Origin: Nemertoderma westbladi
Lineage: Eukaryota; Xenacoelomorpha; Nemertodermatida; Nemertodermatidae
Reading direction: 5' to 3'
Length of the DNA stretch: 20,427 nt
Assembly: GCA_032718475.1 (NCBI GenBank)
Contig: JAUCBJ010007305.1
Span: 1-20,427, forward strand
In this document: positions 1-9,194 of the stretch, piece by piece
Layout of the letters: each line of letters starts with the position of its first letter
Position numbering within the stretch: position 1 is the stretch's first letter
Notes under the pieces: generated by a model
What the model was told of the DNA's origin: nothing
The model's database searches: none
Seen by the model: only the letters and a program-made list of their open reading frames with translations
Made by a program: the position numbers and the translations under genes

Positions 1-2
1 CA

Positions 3-674
3 GATAACAAAAACACGTGGAATTTTCAGAAAGTCGTAAATCGTATCACGTATGGTGAATTTGATCGTTTCCGAACTGAAAAGCGGAATAAAGGAGCTTG
101 GTTAACCGTCGCATGGGCGTACCGAGCCGCGTTTTACCATAAACGTATACGAGCGAGCGTATTCGAGGAAGAAGAGGTCCTAGAGGCGACGAATATATCA
201 GCCACTCCGGTTGCGCCGTCTGCACGTCACCCTCGGGAGGACGGGCAGGGTAGGATCATACGGGTCCAGAAGGTGGGCCAACAATTGAAGAAAATTATTA
301 ATGTAAAAGAACGCAAGGGAGTTGAGCCGACTATTCGAGTTACTCGGGATACGGTATCACTTCCAAGAGAACCAGTAGGAGGATCGGGACATACACCAGC
401 TGATCAACAGGGGGCGCAAGCTACTCTTGGGTCTGCGTCGTCCGCTTCTCACGCGTTCCCAGACGTTCTACCAACTGTAGCGACAACTGATCGGTCACGA
501 GGAATTGGTCGAGGTTTTGGGATGCCAAATAGACGAATTTGCGAGGAAATAGTTGCACCGTCTCTCAACGTCCCAAGTAAACCAGTGACTCGCCCCATTA
601 GTCCCATATCGCGAGCAAAGTCACCTGTGCGCAGTTTTCGAGGACGCGGCAGGGCTCGATCCACTAAACGATAA
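3..674 (+). CDS. 3' part of an unrecognised Arg/Ser/Pro-rich ORF, open at the window edge
   Basis: One reading frame is open from the left edge of the window to a TAA at 672-674, about 223 codons, so the true start lies upstream. The first 50 or so residues are aromatic and basic, with a Trp/Tyr-rich stretch around 96-140. A Glu run follows at about 160-175. The rest is low-complexity and rich in Ser, Pro, Thr and Arg, ending in an RGRGRAR tail typical of nucleic-acid-binding C-termini. I do not recognise the family. The stop is followed at once by a purine-rich tract at 674-690, the place where an LTR retroelement carries its polypurine tract, so this could be the last ORF of another retroelement. 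It could equally be an exon of a host gene. The absence of stops across 670 bp supports real coding; the identity is unknown. Confidence 0.45.
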   Translation, partial: DNKNTWNFQKVVNRITYGEFDRFRTEKRNKGAWLTVAWAYRAAFYHKRIRASVFEEEEVLEATNISATPVAPSARHPREDGQGRIIRVQKVGQQLKKIINVKERKGVEPTIRVTRDTVSLPREPVGGSGHTPADQQGAQATLGSASSASHAFPDVLPTVATTDRSRGIGRGFGMPNRRICEEIVAPSLNVPSKPVTRPISPISRAKSPVRSFRGRGRARSTKR

Positions 675-1640
675 AAGGGAGGGCAAGGGTGGACGGAAGA
701 CTCGTGGGCCTTTCTTATGATTTGTGATTTATTTGAATTATATGTTTTATATTTAGAAAGTTTTGTATTCTGAAAGTCCAAACTTATGCAATTTGTATTG
801 TTCCGAATTTATGAAATTTAGAAAGTTTAGAAGGAACTTATATTTGAAAGATTTATGTTTCATATTTGAGATGCAAAGGTTTATATTATTCTAAACTTAT
901 GCAGTTTATATCTATATTTAGTAAGACTACCCAAAAGAGAGTTTATATTTGTAAGAATTTATATTTATATTTGTAATTATTCCGAACTTATACAATTTAT
1001 ATTATTCCAAACTTATGCAATTTGTATTGTTCCGAATATTATGCAATTTATATTTTATAAGCAGTATTTGTACCTAAAGAGAAAGTTTTATAGACAGAAA
1101 ATTTTGTGCTCAGAAAGACTCATATTTGTAATTATTCCAAACCTATGCAATCTACATTTAGGTACGAAAGTATTTGTAATTACTTGAATTTATGCAATAT
1201 TTGGGATGCAATAGTAGATGGAAGACTTGCGAGCCTTTCTTATTGTTTTCATTTATTTGTATTTGTAATTGTTTGAATTTATGCAATATTGAGATGCAAT
1301 AGATTTATATTGGTGAATTTAATTTAGATTTATATTGTACTTACTTAGTAAAACCTTAAATACGTAAAGTTTGAATTTGTAATTAATTTTGTATCGAATC
1401 ATTACGTAGAAAGGAAGTATTGTTTGAAACTTAATTGTAAATATGTAAGTACGCCCTAAGTATTCTATAGTTTGATTGATTATTGGTGAAAACCGTATAT
1501 TTTATGCACGATAATATCCTGTTTTCATGGAGCGGTATAGAATTATATTCCCTAAATGCCGTGGATTTTCAAAATTTTATTTTATTCGAATTAACTTTGT
1601 AAAGATTGCTTTGAGTTCTCATTAGTATTGGTTCTATCTA
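675..1640. repeat. AT-rich non-coding stretch with a diverged direct duplication
   Basis: No coding frame is visible. A block at 687-740 (GGAAGACTCGTGGGCCTTTC and following T-rich sequence) recurs about 525 bp later at 1212-1265 as a diverged copy (GGAAGACTTGCGAGCCTTTC). Between and after them a short motif of the form TTCCRAACTTATGCAATTT recurs at about 781, 891, 981, 1003, 1131 and 1181 with substitutions. It looks like an old tandem or segmental duplication that has drifted, possibly inside a long AT-rich LTR. Confidence 0.4.
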
Positions 1641-1661
1641 TTATGCATCTATCGGTCAAGT

Positions 1662-1740
1662 GGTTCAGTAGCTCAGTTGGTAGAGCGTTGGAAATTATAA
1701 GTGTAGTAGGTATCGAGTTCGAATCCTAGTAAGTGCGAAT
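1662..1740 (+). mobile_element. tRNA-derived Pol III promoter, degenerate tRNA or SINE head
   Basis: A near-perfect A box, TAGCTCAGTTGG, lies at 1669-1680 and a B box, AGTTCGAATCC, at 1716-1726, with tRNA-like spacing. The D arm (GCTC...GAGC) pairs and the T loop TTCGAAT is intact. The T stem, anticodon stem and acceptor stem do not pair, so this is not a working tRNA. An AT-rich stretch follows, as in tRNA-derived SINEs, although no clear tail or target duplication is visible. A tRNA pseudogene is the alternative. Confidence 0.5.
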
Positions 1741-1905
1741 TATTTTTTGTGCAGAATTTCAACTCATTTAAATTAACCGCTACAAATTAATTGCATTTGT
1801 CTGTACCAATAAGGCTGTAGTTATTTGATTGTAACCAATGTCGTGCAAGTTATATATTAGCTGGACCAATAAGCTATCTTTAAAACCTTGTTAGAACCCA
1901 TAGAA

Positions 1906-1927
1906 CAATCGAGAATTTTCTCGATTG
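1906..1927. repeat. 10-bp inverted repeat with 2-nt spacer
   Basis: CAATCGAGAA, a TT spacer and TTCTCGATTG form a perfect hairpin or palindromic site about 20 bp upstream of a TATA-like box. Its place in the promoter-like segment suggests a regulatory site, but that is inference. Confidence 0.45.
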
Positions 1928-1945
1928 ATTGCGGCACAAATTTAG

Positions 1946-1955
1946 TATATAAAGG
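1946..1955 (+). promoter_or_regulatory. TATA-like box, possible Pol II or LTR promoter
   Basis: TATATAAAGG lies downstream of three CCAAT motifs (in the stretches around 1805, 1836 and 1864) and of the palindrome at 1906-1927. An AATAAA poly(A)-type signal follows about 100 bp later at 2055-2060. This order (CCAAT, TATA, AATAAA) resembles an LTR U3-R-U5, but no LTR ends or second copy are visible. Confidence 0.35.
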
Positions 1956-2054
1956 TGCGATTTGTTCATTAGTTCACTTCTATCATTCACTCAATCCTTT
2001 CTGTCTTATTTCAGATTACATTGTTTATTGTATAATAGTTATTATATCTTTTGT

Positions 2055-2060
2055 AATAAA
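2055..2060 (+). terminator. AATAAA poly(A)-type signal
   Basis: The hexamer sits in a T-rich context about 100 bp downstream of the TATA-like box at 1946. Such a hexamer is common by chance in AT-rich DNA, so the call depends on the promoter-like arrangement before it. Confidence 0.2.
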
Positions 2061-2069
2061 GTCAGAAAT

Positions 2070-3445
2070 ACTAGTCACATCTCAGCTTTCTATCTGTTTT
2101 ACTATGGTTTCACTACGGTGAACAAACTCAGGGACAGGATGGCCGGCTAGAGATCGGGCCGCAGCAATGAACGGGAACATCACAGGAATGTAGACGAGAG
2201 ACAACCCGCAATACCATCTTAGAGTTATTCGCCCATCGCCTGAAAGGTTAGACAGCGTTCGATCCTTGCTACCTAAGTATAAGACCAAAAGATCAAAGGT
2301 AGACGTAGTGACACGCTGTGAGCCCAAAATTACATCATAGGGACTGTACTGTCTTGATTCAGGAAAAAACCGCAGTAGACCTTCATATTCCTACGGGGGG
2401 AGAGGGAGAGAGAGCAGATACTAGTACGCAGATAGGACGTAGGCACACCGGTACAAGGCATACACATTGGTTAGGGTGCAGCAAACTGTACGCTTAACTC
2501 TTGCTAAGTACAGGTGTGTGTGCGACTATTTGCCGTACGACAGTGTCCATTACATCAGAACTTGTAGGCTAGGGGGTTGCTGTGTTTTCACCTGAATTGG
2601 GATTGTACCGTTCAGGCGGTAGGGCTGTTTACGCTAGGCGCAAATAAATTGAGGCTATCAGGGATATACTAACATCTACCGTGTCCCCGCCAACGCCCTA
2701 ATAGGAAGTTACCCGGACTACCTGGGTGACTAAAATTCTAGATAGGAGCCAGGATAGCTATTAGTACCTGTACGCCTACAGTAGTAAACTAACACATCTC
2801 TTCTTAGTATCAGGGACCTGGTACCTAAAATTGCCGAATTCTGGGCGTAGTATTAACCTTATGCCTGAATTTGAGTCCTGGAAATACGCAAGAGGGGAAG
2901 GAACCTTATCATTCGTGAGTATTGGACCTACAAGTTACAAAATTAGAATATTCGTAAAATACACACCGTACCCAGTAATTATATATGTGAAGGAGCAAAA
3001 CTGCTTTGACCGTTCAGAATTAACACACGCGCGTTAGAAATTATTTACACCTCAAAATATATAAAATTAACTTTCGTCCTTACTGCACTTTGCTCGCTAG
3101 TTAGACATCTCCAAATATCTGCCTCTGTACCTAGCTAGCGTCCCTTTGCCCAACCATATAAATCACACCGCGGCAAAGTATACGAGCCTCTTAGTCCGTC
3201 AGTGAGTCAGCCTGATTTTAGGATTCGCTGCGCGGGATTTTGTTTTATCGAAGTTTGTCCGCTCGTAGACTGTTTTCTGCCTCACCGGTTAAAAGAGATC
3301 GATACTGCAATATATTCGCTTACTTAGGGTTTACTGTTTTGGTGAGAAGGTCGGATTTATGATTTGATTTACAAACTTTACAGTAGGATATTGCAGGTAT
3401 TGTTACCGTCTCTTCCGATAGTAGGAATAGGCGTATCTCTCCAAT
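2070..3445. other. Non-coding stretch, no gene seen
   Basis: Only short ORFs without recognisable composition or domains occur here. A purine-rich patch lies at about 2394-2416. A second TATA-like site (ATATAAAT at 3156-3163) is followed about 40 bp later by a GTCAGTGAGTCAG-like stretch. That could be another core promoter, but nothing downstream supports a transcript. Confidence 0.4.
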
Positions 3446-5504
3446 TTAGGTTAGCTTATCTAGTTAGCATATCTGGTTAGCGTATCAGGTTAGTGTATCT
3501 GGTTTGCGTATCTGGTTAACATATCTGGTTAGCGTATCTGGTTATCATATCTGGTTAGTGTCTCTGTTTAGCATACTGGTTAGTGTATCTGGTTAGCGTA
3601 TCTGGTTAGCATATCTGGTTAGTATTTCTGGTTAGCATACTGGTTAGTGTATCTGGTTAGTGTATCTGGATAGCTTATCTGGTTAGCGTATCTAGTTAGC
3701 GTATCTAGTTAGCGTATCTGGTTAGTATATCTGGTTAGTGTATCTGGTTAGTGTATCTGGTTAGCGTATCTGGTTAGTGTATCTGGTTAGTGTATCTGGT
3801 TAGCGTATCTGGTTAGTGTATCTGGTTAGCGTATCTGGTTAGTGTATCTGGTTAGCGTATCTGGTTAGTGTATCTGGTTAGCGTATCTAGTGAGCGTTTC
3901 TGGTTAACGTATCTGGTTAGTGTATCTGGTTTGTGTATCTGGTTAACATATCTGGTTAGCGTTTCTGGTTAGCGTATCTGGTTAGTGTCTCTGGTAAGCG
4001 TACTGGTTAGTGTATCTGGTTAGTGTATCTGGATAGCATATCTAGTTAGTGTATCTAGTTAGCGCATATGGTTTTTGTATCTGGTTAGCATATCTGGTTA
4101 GTGTATCTGGTTAGTGTATCTGGTTAGCGTATCTGGTTAGCTTATCTAGTTAGCATATCTGGTTAGCGTATCAGGTTAGTGTATCTGGTTTGCGTATCTG
4201 GTTAACATATCTGGTTAGCGTATCTGGTTATCGTATCTGGTTAGTGTCTCTGTTTAGCATACCTGTTAGTGTATCTGGTTAGCGTATCTGGTTAGCATAT
4301 CTGGTTAGTGTTTCTGGTTAGCATACTGGTTAGTGTGTCTGGTTAGTGTATCTGGTTACTGTATCTGGATAGCGTATCTGGTTTGTGTATCTGGTTAACA
4401 TATCTGGTTAGCATATCTGGTTAGTGTCTCTGGTTAGCGTACTGGTTAGTGTATCTGGTTAGTGTATCTGGTTAGTGTATCTGGATAGCGTATCTAGTTA
4501 GTGTATCTAGTTAGCGTATCTGGTTAGTGTATCTGGTCAGTGTATCTGGATAGCGTATCTAGTTAGCATATCTGGTTAGTGTATCTGGTCAGTGTATCTG
4601 GATAGCGTATCTAGTTAGCGTATCTGGTTAGTGTATCTGGTTAGCGTATCTAGTGAGCGTTTCTGATTAGCATATCTGGTTAGTGTCTCTGGTTAGCGTA
4701 CTGGTTAGTGTATCTGGTTAGTGTATCTGGATAGCGTATCTAGTTAGTGTATCTGGATAGCGTATCTAGTTCGCGTATCTAGTTAGTGTATCTGGTTTGT
4801 GTATCTGGTTAGCGTATCTGGTTAGCTTATCTGGTTAGTATATCTGGTTAGCGTATCTGGTTAGCGTATCTGGTTAGCGTATCTGGTTAGTGTATCTGGT
4901 TAGTGTATCTGGTTAGCGTATCTAGTGAGCGTTTCTGATTAGCGTATCTGGTTAGAGTATCTGGTTAGCCTATCTGATTAGCGTATCTGGTTAGTGTATC
5001 TGGTTAGTGTATCTAGTGAGCATTTCTGGTTAACGTATCTGGTTAGTGTATCTGGTTAGCGTATCTAGTGAGCGTTTCTGGTTAGCGTATCTGGTTAGTG
5101 TATCTGGTTAGTGTATCTGGTTTGTGTATCTGGTTAACATATCTGGTTAGCGTTTCTGGTTAGCGTATCTGGTTAGTGTCTCTGGTTAGCGTACTGGTTA
5201 GTGTATCTGGTTAGTGTATCTGGATAGCATATCTAGTTAGTGTATCTAGTTAGCGTATATGGTTAATGTATCTGGTTAGCATATCTGGTTAGTGTATCTG
5301 GTTAGCGTACCGGGTTAGCTTATCTAGTTAGCATATCTGGTTAGCGTATCAGGTTAGTGTATCTGGTTTGCGTATCTGGTTAACATATCTGGTTAGCGTA
5401 TCTGGTTATTGTATCTGGTTAGTGTCTCTGTTTAGCATACTTGTTAGTGTATCTGGTTAGCGTATCTGGTTAGCATATCTGGTTAGTGTTTCTGGTTAGT
5501 ATAC
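3446..5504. repeat. 13-bp minisatellite, about 2 kb
   Basis: About 155 tandem units follow the consensus GTATCTGGTTAGY, with variants such as GTATCTAGTTAGY, GTTTCTGGTTAGC, GTATCTGGATAGC and a 12-bp GTACTGGTTAGY form. Variant order is not random. A diagnostic block beginning GTATCAGG, followed by GGTTTGCG, GGTTAACA and TCTCTGTTTAGC units, occurs at 3482, 4168 and 5346. A longer run around 3900-4330 is repeated around 5030-5504. These are higher-order repeats, expected from unequal crossover or segmental duplication. The array stops abruptly at 5504 where an LTR begins and does not resume in the window. Confidence 0.95.
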
Positions 5505-6015
5505 TGTTAGCGAATTCAATTCCGCCAACCACCCCATAAAGTTGGCCAAGCAGGGCCTTTAAGCAATATTGGGAGTACGAGGTTGATTGCCAATCAACCT
5601 CGTATCACCCCAATAAACGGGGACGACAGGCCCCAAAGGAACACGCACAATGGGGGTTAGAGGTTATACCTCCGGGAGGGAGAGAGTGACAGTAGCGGGG
5701 CGAAACACTCCCAGGGAGATGGGAGGGCGAGAATTAGGTTATTAGCCAATTGGGGGCAGGCATCTGCTGAGTAATATGGCCAACCTAGGGCAGTATATTA
5801 CCGGTCGGTGTATTGCGTATCATTCACTTAGTTAGTCAGCTCAGTTAGGGCAGAACAGTAACTATTATTACCATCCACTGCCGCCACCATCATCCAACTT
5901 TACCGGTACTTATTCATCATATTCAATTAACTGTATGTGTCTCATTTATCTTTATATTTATACATACGGATCAACAACAGTCAGAGTAACTCTCAATCAG
6001 AACTATTTTCACACA
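5505..6015 (+). repeat. Probable 5' LTR of the BEL/Pao element
   Basis: The start is set by TGTTAGCG at the exact end of the minisatellite and by its match to a second, minus-strand LTR start at 20128 (shared pattern TGTWAGCGRATTCAATTCC). Inside are a strong hairpin (5568-5614), a small GAGGT/ACCTC hairpin (5660-5672) and a purine-rich CCGGGAGGGAGA block. No TATA box is obvious; a T/A-rich stretch lies near 5930-5965. The 3' end is uncertain. I place it at the CACA around 6011-6015, just before a G-rich stretch that might hold a primer-binding site, but no clear tRNA complement is visible. Confidence 0.55.
5568..5614 (+). repeat. Two-tier hairpin in the LTR
   Basis: An inner stem of 14 perfect base pairs (TACGAGGTTGATTG at 5576-5589 with its complement at 5591-5604, 1-nt spacer) is enclosed by a 6-bp outer stem (ATTGGG at 5568-5573 with CCCAAT at 5609-5614). 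The other LTR in the window has a hairpin of the same design at the same offset. Confidence 0.8.
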
Positions 6016-6057
6016 CGGCGGGGGACGCGTAAATAAGATAACCAAACCGGGATAAAT

Positions 6058-6075
6058 CGGGATTCTCGGATCCCG
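6058..6075 (+). repeat. Small hairpin in the BEL/Pao leader
   Basis: CGGGAT and ATCCCG are separated by 6 nt, about 85 bp upstream of the gag start. It may be a leader RNA structure, but a 6-bp stem is weak evidence. Confidence 0.3.
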
Positions 6076-6159
6076 TCACAGTAATAAGAATCTAGCAGCT
6101 GCCCTAAAAGTGATAGAAACTAACTGATAGTCACTAGCCACTGAGAAGTAAAGATAGAG

Positions 6160-7590
6160 ATGAGTCAAGAAAGAGAGACGACACCGCCGCGGACCCCGGG
6201 CGACGATAACCTAACGATCCGCGAGGTCGCGACGCGACATTATCAACCCACGATGCCGGGTTCGTCGACGATAAACGATCCGGCAATCCAAGCGGAGGGG
6301 GGCCGTCTACAACGAGGTACGAGCCAGTGGAGAGAAGGGAGAGACGAGTCGACACACAGCGGCGGTCGACGTGCCGATGTCGCCGGCCAGCCACAGGCCA
6401 AGGGCGACGGACGGCCCACCGGAACGGCGACGGTGGAGCCGCCAGTACGACGCCGAACACGGAGAGAAAGAGGGGACGTCGGGGTCAGCGACCGGCTCCG
6501 ACGAGCCTACAACGCGACCCGAAAGCAACTGAGGAAAGCCAAAGGAGGGGCCATGATAGACGAGGTAAAGCTAGAGAAGCGGCTAGGTGAGTCGAATAAA
6601 CATTTTGTTTATTTAGTACGCTTTGGGCAGGGAGAACTGGCCAACGAGAGAGCGAGAGGGGTCGCCACCGAACTGTTTGAACTGTGGGAATGTAGGGGTA
6701 TGGAACCTGGTGTAGTGTACATAGGGCCATACTTAGTCGATGCCCGGGGAATTAAGTTAGTGGGTTGGAGGGGACCGGAGGAGGGCGAATCCGAGGTTAA
6801 CCCCGAGGATTCGGTCTCGTCGGTCGGTGAAAATTCCGGAAAGCGGGGGAAAGTCAGTAGGACGGGAAGGCGGCGGGAGTCCGTCGCGACCGATAAGTCT
6901 GCTACATCCTCCGCAAAAGTAAGATGGGTGCTAGAAATAGATCTGGCGTGCCAGCTCGATCTCGTGGCGCTAGACCAGAGAGAATTAGAGAGACAATTGG
7001 AAGAAGGGAGTGGGTTACTAGAGAAAGAGAGAGAACTGGCTTGAGAGAATGAAAAGAGGGCCGAGAGGGTCGCGAGAAGCTTTAGGGAGTATGAGGAGAT
7101 AGGAAGGAGGGAAAGGAAGGAGCAGGAAGAGCGAGAGGCGGCAGAGGCGAACGAGCGTAGAGCGCGTGAGGCGGCGAGAGAGGCGAGAAGGGCGAGAGAG
7201 GAGAATGAACGCAAAGAGCGAGAGGCGAGAGAGGAGAATGTATGCAGAGAGCGTATGGCGAGAGGGGAGAGTGAGCGAAAAGAGCGCGAGGCGAGACGAC
7301 TTGAGAGAGTTATGAGAGAGGCGGAATCGGGCGAGCAGAGTTCACGAGAGGACAGGGAGAGAGAGATAGCGGGAAAACGTGTGCAGGATGACATGTACGC
7401 CCGGTTGAGGGGACTTATACAGTACCAGGCAAAACAGAAGCGCCGACTGGAACTGGCGCAGATGGGGCTGTCAGAGAGCGAGGCTGGCTCGAGTAATGTT
7501 TACGAGGAGCCAGGAGCTGTGGAAACATTTATTAATACCCCACTTACAGGGACCGGACGACAGACCCGGGACTGGTGTAACCGTACGGGC
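6160..7590 (+). pseudogene. gag: BEL/Pao gag, N-terminal and coiled-coil part, with an in-frame TGA
   Basis: The frame opens at ATG 6160 and runs to the G tract at 7591, broken only by TGA at 7042-7044. The first 130 or so residues are Arg/Thr/Pro-rich and probably disordered. A compact segment at about residues 130-210 contains the motif GPYLVDARGIKLVGW, which is also present in the second gag copy of this window. A Ser/Arg/Lys-rich linker follows. From about residue 265 the protein becomes a long Glu/Arg heptad-like region of about 160 residues, before and after the stop, strongly suggesting a coiled coil. The stop is consistent with a CpG transition of an Arg codon, and the coiled coil continues in the same frame after it. 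The role as structural Gag protein is inferred from position upstream of the DUF1759-type region and pol; the N-terminal domain itself is not one I recognise. Confidence 0.7.
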
Positions 7591-7603
7591 GGGGGGGGGG
7601 GGG
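7591..7603. repeat. G13 homopolymer at a gag frame change
   Basis: The upstream gag frame ends shortly after this run (TAG at 7621-7623). A different frame opens within the run and continues into Asn-rich coding sequence. Length slippage here changes the frame. Confidence 0.85.
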
Positions 7604-7944
7604 TAATAATAATAATACCGTAGAGAACGTTAATATTAATAGTACCGTAGTGGATAATTCTAACCAAACTTTTGTTGCAGGAAATAATATTTTCCCCGAT
7701 AGTAGTCATTTAAATCCGAGCCATTTTAATATAAATCTAGGAAATAACATAAAAATAATGTAGATTCGAATTTACAAAATAATTCAAATAATTTAAATAA
7801 TAATCTAAACCCGAATATACCAAATAATTCAAATAATATAATTACGCAAAATAATTCAAATAATTCTGATAATTTAATTGATTTAGAGGACGATATTGGT
7901 AATGGTGCTATTAATATAAACGTGGCGGACGTGCATGGCCCGGC

Positions 7945-8157
7945 AAATGAGAGCCTGGTAGGCCACGTAGTTAGTAGGCAGGAGGTGGCGGGGGTGAGAA
8001 ACCCCAATGAAGGCCTGGTAGGCCACGTAGTTAGTAGGCGGGAAGTGGTGGGGTTGAGTCTACCCAATGAGGGCCTGGTAGGCCACGTAGTTAGTAGGCA
8101 GGAAGTGGCGGGGTTGAGTCAACCCAACGAGGGCCTGGTAGGCCACACAGTAGCAGA
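7945..8157 (+). repeat. 60-bp tandem repeat in gag, about 3.5 copies
   Basis: The period is exactly 60 bp, with repeats starting at 7945, 8005, 8065 and 8125. Because 60 is divisible by 3, each copy adds 20 residues in frame (motif NEGLVGHVVSRQEVAG). Most copies contain the near-palindrome GGCCTGGTAGGCC, which can fold back on itself. Confidence 0.9.
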
Positions 8158-8261
8158 AGGAGAGGCGGGGGTGAATAGACCCAGCCGCAGTAGGGTTAGT
8201 GTGTCGACAAGAGAGGGGTGTAGGAGCGAAGTGAGAGATAGTGAAGTAACTGGTGGCGAGT

Positions 8262-8274
8262 GGGGGGGGGGGGG
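8262..8274. repeat. G13 homopolymer in gag
   Basis: Coding sequence upstream reads in one frame and runs to a TAG at 8300-8302 if no shift occurs. Other frames stay open through this run and the next. Confidence 0.85.
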
Positions 8275-8308
8275 CTACAGGAGCCCCACAACGAGAGATT
8301 AGCGGCGA

Positions 8309-8320
8309 GGGGGGGGGGGG
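8309..8320. repeat. G12 homopolymer in gag
   Basis: It lies 35 bp after the previous G run; the downstream open frame begins from it. The pair together probably restores or breaks the frame depending on length. Confidence 0.85.
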
Positions 8321-9175
8321 CAAAGAGTGTCCCACAAGTGTCGGCGGATAGTGCGCAGGGCAAATTAGGTGAACCGCAGCACCCGGCGATGGAGAATAGT
8401 AGGGGGATTACGAGTATCCCCAGCGGCGTGCTATCGAGCAGAGAGAGGCAGGTTGACGTCGCGAGAGGGCGAGCGACGAGACGTCGAGCCCAATCAGAAG
8501 AGGGAAGAAGAACAGTGGAGTTTAACCAGGAGATCGACGAGAGATCTCACGAACAGGGATACTGCACTGCAGAGAGAAGAAGGAAAGAGAGTAGAATAAG
8601 TGTTGTCGCGAACGATAGGAGAGCGAGGATGGATAGCGAGCCGTCGGTAGTAGAGATGGAGACGGAGAGTCAGTGGGGTCGAACTCCGGGAGATTGCCGT
8701 CGTCCCGGGGATACGCTGACAAGGCGTATTACGCACCGAGAGAAGGGTACAGGATGTACCGGTACGAGGACGAGAGCAGTAGAGGGGATCGAAGAGAAAC
8801 TTCCCGACGGGATAAACCTGCCGATCCTGACTACGGTAGCCGCGGGGAGGATTATTCGAGAAGGTTAAACTTCGATCCCGAGTGACACATACAGACTGCA
8901 GGACATACTGTAGGCCTTACTGCACATACCATAGGCCATGCTGGGAGAGATAATGTAGGCGATAGGATAGCGCGGACGACGGGATTAAACCCGGAAGTCG
9001 CGGAGTACATACTGGCAGGTAGGCCAGAAGTGGATAGGCCTATACCGGTACCAGCACAGCAGTATGACTACAGCATGCAAGGACATAACATATATCCAGG
9101 GGAGGGGAGAGTTATTGCGGATAGGTGCATGGTCCCCCATATATTAACATCAACCCCAGTATCAAATATACCGGT
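8321..9175 (+). pseudogene. gag: Gag continuation: Arg/Glu/Ser-rich basic region
   Basis: From the G12 run an open frame reads through about 8680 with dense Arg, Glu, Ser and Gln and no hydrophobic core. At about 8675-8690 (GGGG stretch) the sense appears to move to another frame, where an Arg/Tyr/Asp-rich segment continues to TGA at 8883-8885. The same frame stays open beyond that stop to the next G run at 9176. The TGA follows GAG and fits another Arg codon lost by CpG transition. The composition is that of a disordered, nucleic-acid-binding Gag linker. I recognise no domain here, and the exact frame between 8275 and 8680 is my best reading, not proven. Confidence 0.5.
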
Positions 9176-9194
9176 GGGGGGGGGGGGGGGGGGC
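9176..9194. repeat. G19 homopolymer, longest in the window
   Basis: It lies inside gag just upstream of the DUF1759-type region. The frames differ on the two sides of the run. A run this long is prone to slippage in the genome and to sequencing error. Confidence 0.85.

Larger units (their letters stand above)
7602..8274 (+). pseudogene. gag: Gag continuation: Asn-rich tract and 20-residue repeats
   Basis: After the G13 run the coding sense continues in another frame with Asn-dominated low-complexity sequence (7602-7915). A one-base shift in the A run at 7751-7755, next to a TAG at 7761, moves the frame again. The new frame runs into a tandem repeat of a 20-residue unit carrying the motif EGLVGHVVSR (7945-8157) and then a Ser/Arg-rich stretch up to the second G run. 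The Asn codons are mostly AAT, giving a local AT-rich island inside a GC-rich ORF. That base composition is unlike its neighbours and suggests expansion of a repeat within gag. The assignment to Gag rests on position and on continuous open frames across the indels, not on family similarity. Confidence 0.55.

Noticed and set aside
1662-1740. Functional tRNA gene
   Set aside because: The acceptor, anticodon and T stems do not pair.
1888-2327. Short ORFs on both strands
   Set aside because: The composition follows AT-rich DNA, no motif is seen, and they overlap promoter-like elements.
3446-5504. CRISPR array
   Set aside because: Units are contiguous 13-bp repeats without unique spacers, in an animal-type setting.
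6609-7394. Long minus-strand Ser/Leu-rich ORF (261 codons)
   Set aside because: It is the complement of the Glu/Arg-rich coiled-coil part of gag; the repetitive codons keep the opposite strand free of stops.
7751-7763. Programmed -1 frameshift at the A run in gag
   Set aside because: The A run does not form a canonical slippery heptamer in the zero frame; a simple indel is more likely.
8369-8599. Alternative + strand ORF in the gag linker
   Set aside because: Both frames are Arg-rich here; the other frame stays open longer and joins better to the following segment, so this one is probably a shadow.
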